This document shows positions 23,011 through 36,040 of a stretch of DNA of 64,000 nucleotides, in pieces. Each line of letters opens with the position of its first letter. The stretch's first letter is position 1. The DNA is from Taeniopygia guttata (taxonomy: Eukaryota; Chordata; Aves; Passeriformes; Estrildidae). The notes beneath the pieces were generated by a model, which was given only the letters and a program-made list of their open reading frames with translations, was not told the DNA's origin and made no database searches. Both the position numbers and the translations under genes were made by a program. Location: positions 12,220,001 to 12,284,000 of the forward strand of contig NC_133026.1 in NCBI RefSeq assembly GCF_048771995.1. The letters run 5' to 3'.

Positions 23011-26000
23011 TTAATTAGGTTTATGCTCCTAAAAAGCTACATTAAAGCTAGTGTAGGAAATACTGGTTTCTTTTCCATTAAAACCAACAACCTGTAATTT
23101 TTCCACTCCAGTTCTGAGCATATGCACAAGTACTATAAGAAGTAAATCTTAACAGCTTGTTACCAAAAGTTACTTTGACTTAGCAGGAGCAAATGAAGGA
23201 GAGCTATCAGAGTGTTCTTTTCAGGGCCAGATTGCTCTCCTCCACGTTCTTAAATATGTTGGTTTCCTTTTCCACAAAGTATCTCATTAATATCCACATT
23301 TGGAAGCCTTGACTGAGTGCCCACCTTACACAACACTTAACACTTATTGGATAACTAAAGAATTACATCATGCATATCCTACAGTGTCCTTACAGGCAAT
23401 GCTGTCAAATATCAACTTGTCAAATGCCCTACAAAACAGCTTCACAGCTGTCCTTCAAGCACACTCCCTGCTTCAGTTTCCTCGTTATCTACTCTACAAA
23501 CCTTTCCAACACAACTCATTAATTCATTACAAGGTTAACTGCTCTTGTTACTTCATTAACTGAAACTACATGATTTTTCTTGTGCTTTAATAGAAGAGTC
23601 AATTTAATAATTTAATGCAATTTATTTCATTCATAATCATAGACAAAAAATATTCCTATGACTACCAAATCTAAAATATTTTCAGTAAGGCTGATCAGAA
23701 TTATTTTCTGTTTGCACAGTCTACTGCAAAAAGCTTTACTATAAACAACCAATATTTTAGTATAGTCAGTGTAGGAATAATAGTTGACCTACAACAGCCT
23801 GTGGAGAAAAATACTGGAGGTGAAAGGGGATTAGAGAGATCTGGCTCTGTTGCACTGGGCCTTGTTAAATTCATCAGATGTTTCAGAGAGAATCTACCCT
23901 TATTTGCCTGCAAGAAAATATTACAGCAAGCCTTTTTCTTTGCCTTTGTAATATGAGATACTCTGATGATAGTGTTCACTTTATAGACAATATAAACCTG
24001 GGGATATCTGAAATCAGCCAAGTTTCATGTGCAGCAAAAAGAACTAATATCATATGGAGTTCTTGGTTTTCTGCCCAGAGTTCTTCAGGTATGCGGCAAC
24101 CCCAAGAATCAACATCAGCAATAAAATTTCATGATGTAAAACTCATGGGAATATATCCTCTATTGCTGTAAGCTGGCAAAGCTCCATTTAAGTCACTACA
24201 ACAAGAGAAAATTTGACCCAAGGACTAGCAGGAACATACAATAACCCTCTCCAAGGATTCCTAGAAAAAAGATTTCTATTAAAAGAATTCACAAAATAAA
24301 AAGCAAGGTTTCATTTCAACCTCAGAAAAAAAGTCTGAAATGAAAAAATGAAACCCCCCCCGAAGGTAAAGCTGCAAAGAACATATTTGATCTCTGTGGT
24401 CAAGGTGGACTTGACCTATGCATTTATGGCCTGAGATGGGGAAATTTAAAAGTGAAGGAAGGAGAATGGCAATCATAGTACATTTCTGGGGGTTATTAGT
24501 ACATTCCCCTGACAGCTTCTACCAGTTCTGTGTCTATGGGGACCTTGGAGCTGCTTAAATGCTCTTCCCACTGCTGTTCAAAGGACTGCTTTTAAAAATA
24601 CTCTTTAAGCTGGCAATTTATACTGTAAAGAGGGATTCAAGGCCAAAAATGCATCCACAGAATAAGAACTTGAAGCAATAATGTTGTCTGACCCCTTGGT
24701 TGCCACCATTAGATGCTGTTGTTTAATGCACAGTGAGTGCTTTATTTTGGGCTGGCTTGGCATTCAGCAAGAACATTTGCAATGGTTATTAACCCCGTGT
24801 TCTACACTTCCACTGCAGTAAATATTTTTGGTAGATATTATATAATGGTAATGATACATTGTGGATGTAAATTTTTCTTGGGAGCTGACCCCTTACTCGA
24901 TTAAACAAGTGGTAGGAGGTTATTTGCATGTGCTGTTTCAAGATCATCTTCCTCTTCTAATTCTGTATGAGAGATTGTTTCCTCTCCTACAGTGAAGGAT
25001 ATTAGGGAGCAGATAATTTAGATTCAAGGTCATCATCCTTCAAAGTAAGTAGCCTGAGCTATTGCAAGTAATCCTATGACATGCCTAATATGAATTGCCT
25101 AATATGAGTAAGATTGCAAAATCAGGTCATGACTGGACTGACGATGTTGGGAAACATGAGGTATTTCCTTCCCTTAAATGACCTTGTGGGCTATTACACA
25201 CCCAACCTTAACCAAGAATGTAACTGAGGAACTAGCATCAATTTTCAAAACTAGGTTTCCACTTAATGGTACAGGCTGTGGAAAATGCCACTACTTGCAG
25301 GCAGGATTAATTACACTAAATAAAGGAACTGTCTAGTTACTGTTCATGCCAAACAACATGACATACTCACCTGTGAATTTTCCCAGCCCGGGATAACCAC
25401 AGTGGTATAAGAAACTCTTTGTTGCATTGCATGAGAATGTGAAAATGAGTCATGGAGAAAACCTACTGAGAACCTTGATTGAAAAGAAACCCAACAAAAA
25501 TCACAGTACATTCCATGACTGGTGATACATTACATGCAACACAAACTTCATTAGAGCCTGTATAACCTGAGGGCTGTAATCTCTGTTCAGGTGAATGGCC
25601 TGAGCTATATATATTACATGAATATGCATCAATCCTTTGAGGTCTGCAGTATTCGTCTTAATTAAAGCAAAAAAAAATGTTTGTAAGTCAGTTCATCAGG
25701 TTCTGACCATGCTGTTCCCAACTGCAGAACTCCATGTCAGAGCTGTACGCTTTGTACATATACAACAAACCCTGGGCTGGACTGTATTCTTAATTTCTCA
25801 CATTGTATCCTTTAAATGTAATTTTTTAATCCAGCTGTGAAACCTACTGGATCACGATTGCCTCCCCTCCTGCCCCATTGCAAGGCTCCATGTCTGGCCA
25901 CCACTGGTGGGATTTTTGCAGTGCCTGTCTCCAGCCAGCACAGCCCGGTCCTGTCAGGCAGAGCCCGTGTACAGCTCCCCACAGCTAGTGCTGAGCCAGT

Positions 26001-28559
26001 AGCAGCACCAACTTTACCCCTGAGCTACCCAACTTTACTCCTGCGGCTCAAGTGCTTCTCAGTTGTACACCAGTGTGCAAAAAGCTGACTCTCAGATCTA
26101 GCACATGGCACAACAAACAGCACAGGCAGAATGTGGAGGCAATGTCTGGTGGCAGGCTCCCCAGTCACGCCCGCCTCTCTCCCGAGCTAGCGAGAGGCTC
26201 ATCCTTCGCTAACAGAACTGCATTACTTATATTTTCCTCACAAAAGCGAAGCGGGATTATTAATAAATCTGCAGCGTCTCTCAGCTGGCAGAGAACTCGT
26301 ATCCTGGTTGCAATGCCTCCTTGCACACGGTCTGGAGTGCTGAGGTGGTGGGAGGCTCACGCCTCTTTGTGTGTGTTTTGCAGTGCCAGGGAATTGCTCT
26401 GAGCCCAGTTGCAGCTCAGCTGTGCCCAGGCTGCCTGCGTGCAGCCCCGAGCCAGCAGCTTGGCTTGAAAGCAGCCTTGGATCACACAGGGAGTGCTACA
26501 CCCTCTGCATCACCGGCCCCAGGCGTGCATAGAGAACAGGCCCTTGCTTTGCTGAGATCAGAACCTCTCCCTTTGCTATTTAGAATCCAGCCCAGCAATT
26601 CCTCCTGTGTACAATTCCCATGGCTCTCCTTCACTTGTCAATTGGCTCCAATCTCTCCAGTCAAAACTTCTGTCCTATTAGGACCAAGACTTGCTCTTTT
26701 CTTGCTGAAATCCTGATTTTACATCTTTACTTGTGACATTCCCACTGAAATTGATATGGGTAAATCTGCACTGTCTAGTTGTTCCTCAGACTCTGCATGA
26801 CGCACAACTAAATTTAGAAAACACACACGCACAGACAAAATGGTCTTTTTTTAAAAAAATAGTAACCACCTATCCGTACTATTGGTGCTCAGCCAGAAAT
26901 TTCCTCACAGGTGCAAAAACCACGTGTAATAAATAATTGTTTAATTATGTTAAATTACATGTATCAAGAGTGTTAGTATAATGTATATATTTTTACTGAG
27001 AGAACTAATACTGAAAACCTGATTTTTCATTGAGTGGGACCACAGTATAAAAAAAAAAGGAGAATGGAATTTCATTAAATTAACAGTGACTTAAATCAAT
27101 AGTATCTCTTTGACTACAGAGTTTTTTTGAATGGAAGTTTTACACTGTATTTTAGTTATCTCCATCAGAGAAGTAGACAAGAATTTTAGATCTGAATTTT
27201 TAATGTCACATCCTATTGTTTCAAGACTACAGCTCAACATTTGACGTGTTTTGAAAGAATAGCATGAAATGATCTTAAAATGAAATACAAGTGTAATTAC
27301 AAAGTGCTAAGCACTCTCCTAATGCACTTGTTGAATTACTATGCCAGCATAAAATATGTCACGATTGATAAAATTTAGAACATGCTTCAGTAATTTCACT
27401 TAACTCTTAAGAGCAGAATAGAATAAAAGAGCTTCTGTGCACCTTTCTTGCCGCAGTTATAAATGTTTCATTGTTACTTTGGGAGACTAGATTGATCTGG
27501 AGTATTTTAATTCTTTTTGCATCAGCAGTGCTAGAGTAGATAGGGAATTTAGGCAAGTTAAAAATAAACGGTAATATTCTCAGATAGTGTAAATCAGTGC
27601 TGAGATCAATACAATCACGTCACTTTACACTGGATAAAAATCTAAGGACATAGGTGCTAAATCACAGCATCTACCCACCCAATTAGCTGCTCTGCCTGCA
27701 GGTAGACAAGATCACCATTGCTTTGCTTCTGTGAGAAACAGTCTGACTCCCCTTAGCACATTCTTATTTTACTTGCTAATTTGAGAATAGAAGCAATGAA
27801 ATTATTTCACTATAACACTTCATGGAGAAAGATATAAAGCTAAAATTTACTTTGATACATGAGGGTAGTGGAACAGCAAATGGCACAGCAGCTGAGCTGG
27901 AGGTGAGATGCTGGAGCTTTGTGGCCAGAGGCTGGTGATGAAGAGGAGCACAGCCAGGGCCCTCCTGCCAGGCACCTGCAGGAGCAGCTGCTGGAAGGGG
28001 AAGCTCTGCTGCTCCTCTCTGCAATACAATCTCTGCTGTGTCCGTAGCACACAGTTTTCAAACACAACAGGGTTTGAAATGAAGTCTAATGAGATACGTT
28101 GTCCTAATTAAGGACATCCTTTCTGCACACCTTAGAGTTGGGGGTGCCATGTTCTCAAACCAGCATCCAAATATGAATGCATGGAGGAGCATGAGAAAAA
28201 CCTATATTTATAAAATGAACCTGAGTAAAGCAACATCTAGATTGGATTACCAATTATTTAGTTTGGTTTCTCCAAAGTCTCAAGCAAAATATATTTGCAA
28301 ACAATACACTTATCAATGCAATAAACCAATATATATATGGGTTCCTTACAACAACTATCAAAAGTCTTCAAGATGTGTAATTTTTTCTTTGATCACACCC
28401 AGGGGAAAATGTTGTACTGCCCATCCATTGTTCAGTCAGATAACAACAGGACATCACTTTAAATTGAAGTGCACCTGTAGGCTTTTTAACTTTTATAAAT
28501 GCAAGTAGCATCAAATGTTATCAGCACCTTGCACATCAGGAAAACTGCAGAACTGTAAA
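23011..28559. other. Intergenic; GC-rich patch at 25.84-26.56 kb
   Basis: Mostly AT-rich. 25840-26560 is clearly GC-richer, with several CpG at 26160-26300, and could be a regulatory element. 27870-28060 is another GC-richer patch with CAGCTG words. Open frames here lack recognisable domains. Confidence 0.6.
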
Positions 28560-28690
28560 AAAGTTAATTCTAGACTGGACCTCTAGAAATAATCTAGTCC
28601 AGGCATTTTCCAGCTGAGCTTTGAAAGTCTACGGGTGGAGATTCAGTGATTTCGTGCCAGCCAGTACCAGTGCTTAACCAGTCACACTTT
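28560..28690 (-). mobile_element. Old CR1 LINE 3' fragment
   Basis: On the + strand, GACTGGACCTCTAGAAATAA then TCTAGTCCAGGC, GGGTGGAGATTCAGTGA and CCAGTGCTTAACCAGTCAC follow the order of the reverse-complement CR1 3' region (GGACCTC...ATCTAGTCCA; GATGGTGACTC; CAGTGCTTAACCAC). Strongly diverged. Confidence 0.6.
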
Positions 28691-28939
28691 TTCGCTTTCT
28701 ATTAATAATGAGAAATTGCATTCTCCTACATTCAGAGGTTCTCAGAAGTGGACTCTAAAGCCAAAGATCTCTGCTCCAACCTCTGAAGCAAATATTGGCC
28801 ATAAAATTTCACCCATTTACTCCAGTCTTAGTTTCAAAATTTTATTTCGTAGAATAATCCCTTTCAAAAAGAGATCCAGGCTTTATCTGCAGACATCAAA
28901 GCTCCCCCTGGTTTCCCTGGCAAATTTCTCCAACAATTA

Positions 28940-29090
28940 ATCTTCCTCTTTCTTAAAACTGTGTGTCTTACTTCTCATTTGAATTTGTCTGATTCTGTCT
29001 TCTAACTACTGGTCTCTTTCCTTTCCCCCACCTCCATATTAAAAGGCTATTTAGTTTTCATAATTTGCCCACGCTCTGTGATCATATGAC
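28940..29090 (-). mobile_element. Possible ancient amniote CR1/L3-like fragment
   Basis: TTACTTCTCATTTGAATTTG, GTCTTCTAACTACTGGTCT and TGTGATCATATGACTTAG resemble the order seen in very old CR1-type copies of turtles and birds. It may be an upstream continuation of the same ancient insertion as the neighbouring old CR1 piece. Based on memory of the family, not alignment. Confidence 0.4.
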
Positions 29091-29863
29091 TTAGAGGCAC
29101 ATTCTGCTATACAGGAGTGGCTACAACTGCCTTTTAAAAATATGAATATAAAAGGATGACGAGAATTTTCTCTGGAAAACAAGTGTTTATTTTTTTACTT
29201 CAGTCTTGTTCACCTGCTAGGTGTGAGAGAAATTATTTGGGGGGTTTTTTAGATGCTGTAAAGATGCTGGGTTTTTTTTTAGAAGCTTCCTTTCAGTGTG
29301 CATTTTGTTCAATTAAACAGCTTGTCGTCGTGGTATCTCTAAAGGTGTGGCATCTCTCTTTGCATGTTCCCTAATTTTTCAATTGCTATTTTAACATATG
29401 GTTGCCATAACTGTACAGAATTAGTTTTACTACACAATAAGGAAAAAATGTGTCCCTTCTCCCCCTCATTCCCATTTATCAGCCAAGGATAATACCTTTA
29501 CAAGCCTCTTGGTATTTATTTCCTTTTTTTTTCTTTTTTAGCACATTATTCCATTATTCTGCATTCTTGTAGTTGCTTGCAACATGTGTTCCACAATATA
29601 TTAAATATACGCATTTTAAATATATGGTCTGCCATCTTTATTTCTTAAATGTAGTTGTTTAATTTGCTATTTTAAAATGCTTGTGTGTGAAAGGGAATTC
29701 TCCCTTCATCAATTAAATATTATTTATTTTTCTTTCCAATGCTATTAAATTTATTTCTCAGTACTGATTTTTTAATTTACTCCCAAATAATGAATTAAAA
29801 TGTTAAATACTACTGGACAACTTATAGACACCTATAAAACATGATTAGACATTCAATTATCAT

Positions 29864-30508
29864 TGGGGAGGTCTGGCTATGCCTCAAACACCAATGGCCA
29901 CTCAAGTGGGCAAGTTAGAATAGGATGTGGCTGGAATAGGGTCTGTATGGAGGCAGGGCAGCACCTTTGTGGGACTGACCTTCCTGTTCTGATCCACGAG
30001 ACAAAACAGGCTCAGGAATGGGGTTGGGGAGCAGGCAGGACCAGTAGAAGGGTGCCAACAATACCAAAAGACCCTCAAGGTCCCTCAAACCATTTCCACA
30101 AAGAAAGAACAGACTGCACCTGATCACTCATTTGCATGAAGAACAAGAAACCTAATCTCAGGAAGGGGAAAATTTTGCTGTGCAAAGGAGCCCCACAAAG
30201 TGCAAAGTAGGGCAAAGTTGACAAAAGGGACAAAGTTGATTCCTGTCAACTGGATCAACACTGGACCCAGGACTGGTGATCTCCTTTCCTCTCCTGTCTG
30301 ATCTCACTGTAACTTCCTATTTCTTTCCTCCCTTTTTTTTTCTTTTATTATTAGAAAATAGGGGCAAAAATATACTAATTTCCATGCTAAATGTGTAGTT
30401 TGCTAATAAAACTTCATGAGATTTTTTTTTCTGGACCTTTCCAGCCTTTGACATTTTTTTTCAGTTATGGGCATCTATGAATCTTGGGTGCTCCCCTCCT
30501 GTGTAACA
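29864..30508 (+). mobile_element. Probable ERV LTR (solo or truncated)
   Basis: This compositionally distinct block lies in very AT-rich surroundings. It contains CATTTGCATGAAGAACAAG, GGCAAAGTTGACAAAAGGG, a poly-pyrimidine tract before ATTATTAGAAAATAGG, GCTAATAAAACTTCATGAG (polyadenylation signal) and ends GTGCTCCCCTCCTGTGTAACA. This layout recalls avian ERV LTRs. TG at 29864 and CA at 30508 are proposed ends; no matching target duplication was found. Confidence 0.45.
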
Positions 30509-32900
30509 GTGGCATGCTACACCCATAGATGACTATTATTTGAGATTTGCCAGTTAATTAGTGGTTAACTCATTTAAAGCATGATTTATCTGAAATTAAA
30601 GTATGTCATGGAACTAAGGCAAAGTATATATCCATGGGCCAAAATTACCATTGAATATCAGATAGGAGCAATCATACTAAAGACTAATAATGATGCGCTT
30701 ATAAATATGTATAACCACATTATTATTATTATTTTGGAGCATTTCATTCTGCTACTCCGAGAGAAATCAGCTCCCTGCTTTACTTCAGATGATTGACAGT
30801 TCAAGGGTCACACATTGGTCTGTTTCTCTTCCTAAAGGAGGAAATCTAATTTTAGTCTGAAACAGACTTAAAAAATCCTAGAGCAAGAGGTCATCCAGCT
30901 TTATTAACTGCTCTTTGGGCTAAAATCTTTGATGGAGAACTATGAATTTGGAGGTGCAAAAAAAGAATCTTGTAAAATGTTGATGCCTACCCAGATAGCA
31001 TGTTAGATCTTAAGAGCACCACAGTCATGTGAAAATAAAGTGGCCTGGTTTTATCAGGCAGCAGGAGGAAGGGGAAAGAACTTGTTCTTTTGAGCACACA
31101 ATACATGGCTCCAGAAATACTGCTTTTGTTTCCCACTCAAAAGTACTGAAGGCAAAGAAGGAATTCCTAGAAATCAAAACTGTATTAGAAAAATCTTCAA
31201 GTATACAAAGTCAGCAATCAACGCCAACAAAATGGTGTTAACAAAAATATAAATGCATAGGCAGAAGCTACTGATCCTTTACTGTTATAAGCGCACGTGG
31301 GGTTTTGTGGTCAAAATGAAGAAACCAACAAAACACATCATCCCAGAATAACAAATGTGTAGGTAGTCATGTAAAAACTTACTGGAGTTTTTGGAAGGAT
31401 TACCACTGGCTTCAGATGGTTTACTTCTGCATGGTCTGTAAAATTCCATTCATCTGTACCTCTTACACAGAAGTTCACAGCCTGACATCCTCATGAAACC
31501 AAGCCATTGAAATCCACCTGAGTTCCTGACCTTGCTAACACGCTAATCTGAATGTGGATTCAAAACCAAAAAACTAAAATAGTTCATGAGTATCCCTCCC
31601 TAATTTCATCAGCCTGGTGGTTAAAGGATACTTTTAAGATAGGGGAGGCTTAAATTAAAATCTGGTATTTTTCTAATTCAGATATAGAGTTTTAGGGTTA
31701 AACAAGCATGGAGAAAATAACTCAGGAGATTAGTGAGATAAAATTCCAACCTCTCTCTCAATTAGAATTTTCTTAATTTCTATTGAATAGAGCAATTCTA
31801 GTTGAATACTGGATTTCAACACCATTCCACAATTCTTCAAGGAGAGTGATTGTTTTTCTGAACTGTGGAAAACATAGGTGCAATTTCTTGCCCCATAGTG
31901 GTTTCAGAGATATATGAACATGGATCTCACACATACCGAGAGAGTATCACTTCTGCTGTTTTCAGGAAAAGATGAAGTTGACAGCTGAAACTAATTCCAA
32001 AAGTCATTTGTAGCTGCAAATCCAAAATGGAAAAAGGTGTTTTCCTCTAACCCTTTGTTCGTTTAACAACCTTTGATGGCAGAGCAGAACTCTGAACATT
32101 TTTTTGTAATTTCCTACTGTTTAATACTTCACACAAAGCACTGGGTTCTTTGAGCCCTATTTTTAGGTGTCTTCTTCTGCCCATAAATTATAGATAGAGC
32201 TCTGATTTCACAAGGGAGAAGGCCACCTGAAAAAATGTTCCAGACCTTTTTAGACTTCATCATTTTTCCTCCTTCAACTTACTTCACTTTAACAATAACT
32301 CTAAAAGGACTACAGACTGAGATTCAAATGCAGCAAAATTGATGCATCTACTGAGCTACCCTGATTCACATTAGCTGAAAATAGAACTCCAGTCTGGAAG
32401 GGACAATCCAGTATCATAGAATCAAACAATGCTGTAGGAAAATACTGTGAACTAAAGCAGGGCCAAAGGCCTTGAAAATATTGTCTGAATTAGGTCTGTA
32501 AAATAAATTAACTTATAAAATAAATTAACCTATAAAACAAACAAGGTGCTGTTAGGTGTTAATTTCTGCTTGTTGTTTGGTTTTTTAATGAGAATTAGAT
32601 CTTCAGCAGGTAGTTGAACTGTCATGCTTGGAGATGTGCTGATTTAAACAAGGCAAAGAAAACATTATTTTAAAAATTATTTTTCCTTCTTAGCTGTTCC
32701 AGCTTTTGGTGGAAATGGACAACAAGCAGTAATTTTACTGAAAGGAAGAAAATCATGAGAGTTTAAAGCTTATTCTTTATGCATTATGAAGAAGTTTTAC
32801 TGATGATATTTACCTCATGTTTTCACATTCTTGTCAAAGGAAATAAAAACATATTCTCTTGAATAGTTATAAAAGAATTTTGAATCATGTTCTTTTACTC

Positions 32901-32929
32901 TTTAAAGGTTGAAAATTTCAACCTTTAAA
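32901..32929. repeat. Perfect 14-bp inverted repeat with 1-nt spacer
   Basis: TTTAAAGGTTGAAA, one A, then TTTCAACCTTTAAA: 14 paired positions without mismatch. Function unknown. Confidence 0.9.
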
Positions 32930-33366
32930 ATTGACAATATATTGCAAGTACACTTCTGCGAGGAGAAAATGTAATTTCCTAAGGGTGAGTTTGTCAGTGG
33001 CAGGGGCAAATCAGCAAAAGCTGAGTCATTTTTATCAAATTAATCTGGTATCAGATTAAGAAAAAATAACATGTGGAGACAGAAGGGTATGCAGTATGTA
33101 TTTTTACTCACCCATACATTAATTACCCATTGTCTTAAATCCTACTTACAGTCAGCTGACTCATTTGACCCACCAATAAAAATAAAATATTATGAAACTA
33201 CTGAGGTACCACGTAGTGACTCATTTAATATCTTTAGCCACCAGAATTCTCAAATAGGAAATGCTTTCCTGTGTTGTTTAAGTCAATATTAATGTTTCTA
33301 TTTATTTCAAATCTACTTTTCTTGTAAAAGTCAATGACAGCAAGCTACCAAGCTTAAAATGCAATG

Positions 33367-33391
33367 TATGTGTATATATATATATATACAC
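33367..33391. repeat. (TA)n microsatellite
   Basis: Alternating TA flanked by GTG and CAC, making a self-complementary stretch. Confidence 0.8.
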
Positions 33392-35139
33392 TCAGGCAGA
33401 TAGATAGGCCTTATAACATTAACTACCAAGAGAGAGATTTTTGAAGAAAATGTGTTAGGAGTGAGTACAAGGAATGACCTGAACATCTACAAAGTGGTGT
33501 GTTGTAGTTTTAGGTGACTGCTTGAAACCAGACCCTGGTTTATAAATATATTGCCTGTACCATATACAGGCAGACTTAGGACGTCCATACCGAATCCCAA
33601 ACCAGAGACCTACAGCTGCCTTCCTCAGCTGCTGAGGATGATCCCTGCTGCCAGTTCTGCCAAGCCACTGCCCAGGAAGGTGCTGGCAGTGGGGGTGAGC
33701 CTCAGTCTCCAGGGCTGGTGGTGTGAGCACAGAGCTCTGAGGTGTGCACCTCCTGCTCCCCAAAGAGAGCCCAGATTTGTGTTTGTGTGTATGAGATAAT
33801 GCTCTGAAACTGCTGTACAGTGCTGAAGATCTGTGTGGACTAACACCGAGTTCAAAACTAAGCTCACAGATGTTTTTCAAGTGCAATTCTTTGGCAGCTA
33901 TGCCTTCCCCAGAAAACAATGCCTGTTTATTTTATGTGTGGCCCAAGTTCAGCTCCTTTGAATTGATGAAGATGGTAGATGTTACACAGGCAGGCAGGAT
34001 CACATCCTACTATCATGTCAGTTTTACACAGTTCTGACTCCACTGACTTTGATGCAGATAGCCCCAAATTTAAATTGACATCAGAGGAAAGAGTCCATGA
34101 TATTTCTAAGGAGCTAATATCCTTAGATAGTCGGTTTTATGCTCATCTGACATATTATTCACATAGGTTTTATCATGGTTAGATTTAAAACTGAAGTTCT
34201 AATTTAATTTTAGAATAGATATGTCTTTCTCTGCTTTAGCTTATAGGTCTAGGAGCTGTGAGTGACAAAATACTTTTGCTCGTCAGAAATATAAGTTTCT
34301 ATATGCAGCTATTTCTCATAACAATGAGAACAACAATTCTCATAACAAAAAAGAAATCTGGGTCACTTCAGACATTTTCATTCATTAATAGTTAATGTGA
34401 GTTATTGCCATGGAAAGTATTCTAAAAACAGGGATTTTCATTTTTTTTTCTGTATTTACAAGCAAGTAACCAAAAAAATATTTTTAGTCAAAATAGTAAA
34501 TCCTCCATTAAAAAAAAAACCAAAACATAAGTTTGCCATGAATTTTTAATTTATGGAAACATGCTTCTTCTGATTTTTATGAAAAACCAAGATTTTTATA
34601 CAAAGCTCTTTCGCCAAAATATCTGCTTTAAGAAGAGCCATGGTTTCCTGTACTGCAAAAAGAGCAGAGAGGAAGAAGGATTCTTTAATGTATGTACAAG
34701 CAATTTAAAACCTAGGAAGTTGAAGGAAAGTGTTTGTGACAAGAGAAAACTTTGAAATCCAGTTGCTCCTGCTGTTCCTGTTAGATTCCTTGCCACCTGC
34801 TTTTGCTGAATCAACATTTCTAGAAATCTGGACCAGATTCAGCACAGTGGGGCACAGGTAGGCTAATTTAATTCCCTCATTCCTAAGCTGCTCTGACTGT
34901 TTGGTATTCTTTGTTTTCAAGCCTTTACAACAAATATACAACTTTTGTGTAATTCCTTCTTATTGTAGACTGTCATTAGGAATCCCCAGTAAAGAAGCTG
35001 GGACTGCCAAGATCACTGTGGAAACAAACACTGGTGCAATAGTGATGAAGACGGTGAAATAGTGTGTTACAGGAATGTTCATGTGGACTGGCACATGTGT
35101 ATTTTGCCAGAGTGGCAAACATCCACTGTGTGGTGGTGT

Positions 35140-36040
35140 GAAGGCAAATGCAGGAAAGGAGATGGGGAGCAAGGCTGAGGGATCCCGGGAGTCTTCCCCT
35201 GCTGCCATGGCCAAGGGATGGCTTCTGAGCCTGCCTGTGGGAATCCAGGGCTTCCCTCTGGCTGCCCTGGAAGGCCTGGGACCCTGGCAGGGGGTCAGGA
35301 ACCCCCCTGTACAGAGCCCTGAGAGACACTGTCTGTGATCTCTGTCCATGGAAAAAAGTTTTCAATCTTACAGGATGAATTACAGGCTCTGAGTGTTTGA
35401 TATAAGTAATAATTAAGTGTGGCACAAGTGCAAAAGTAAAATTTTAGGATTCTAGATTAGGGGTTCAAAGGGGACAAGATGGAGGAAATTGGGTGTGTCT
35501 TGTCATTTTCCTCCTTCTTCATGCCCTCTATGTTTCACTGTAGTGTTGGCATTTTTCTACTGGTTTAGGCTGGGGACACACTGTTCAACGTAGGTGACAG
35601 ATATTGGCACGTTATTGTAAATCCAGCACAGGTAGTTTCTGGTATATAATGTTTGTAACATCCCACTGGGGGCAGAGCCCCACACGCTACCCTGTAGGAC
35701 AGACCTGCAGCAGGACAGCAGAACATGTTAGAGATAAACAGAATAAACAACCTTGAAAACAGCACAGACGAATTATGACTTCTTCTTTGGCAACGGGGCT
35801 GAAAGACAGAGACTTTCTACAATCTCGGAATCATCAGTACCACAGATTCCGACAGCTGCCCAGCTGCAGCAGCACAGCCCCGTGCCCAGGGCTTGTGCCC
35901 CTGCCCACTGCTCCCCGTAGGAGTGTGACCACCGGCAAACGTTGGTACCAGGGACACCACTGCCCTGTTCTTCCCTGTCCTGAGGATGAGGACAAAGCTG
36001 CCTTCCACGCTATGCTTCTGCCTTCATATCCCACAGGACA
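35140..36040 (+). mobile_element. ERV LTR (U3-R-U5), + strand, approximate limits
   Basis: ATCTCTGTCCATGGAAAAAA, TTTTCAATCTTACAGGATGA, GGTTCAAAGGGGACAAGATG, TTGGGTGTGTCTTGTCATT, TTGTAAATCCAGCACAGGTA, GGTATATAATG (TATA-like) and CAGAATAAACAACCTTGA (polyadenylation signal) follow the order of a common avian ERV LTR as I remember it. GC-richer sequence to about 36040 may be U5 or leader. Ends are unresolved and no internal genes are readable. Confidence 0.6.

Larger units (their letters stand above)
30509..35139. other. Intergenic, no gene recognised
   Basis: AT-rich apart from a GC-richer patch at 33590-33790. A few bases near 32412-32430 (ATCATAGAATC) recall the CR1 terminus but are too short to call. 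Confidence 0.6.

Noticed and set aside
28089..28508. 139-codon + strand frame
   Set aside because: Composition rich in Ile/Lys/Tyr/Asn as expected from AT-rich noncoding DNA; no domain.
32385..32440. Possible CR1 terminus (ATCATAGAATC)
   Set aside because: Only about a dozen bases match the CR1 tail; too short to support.
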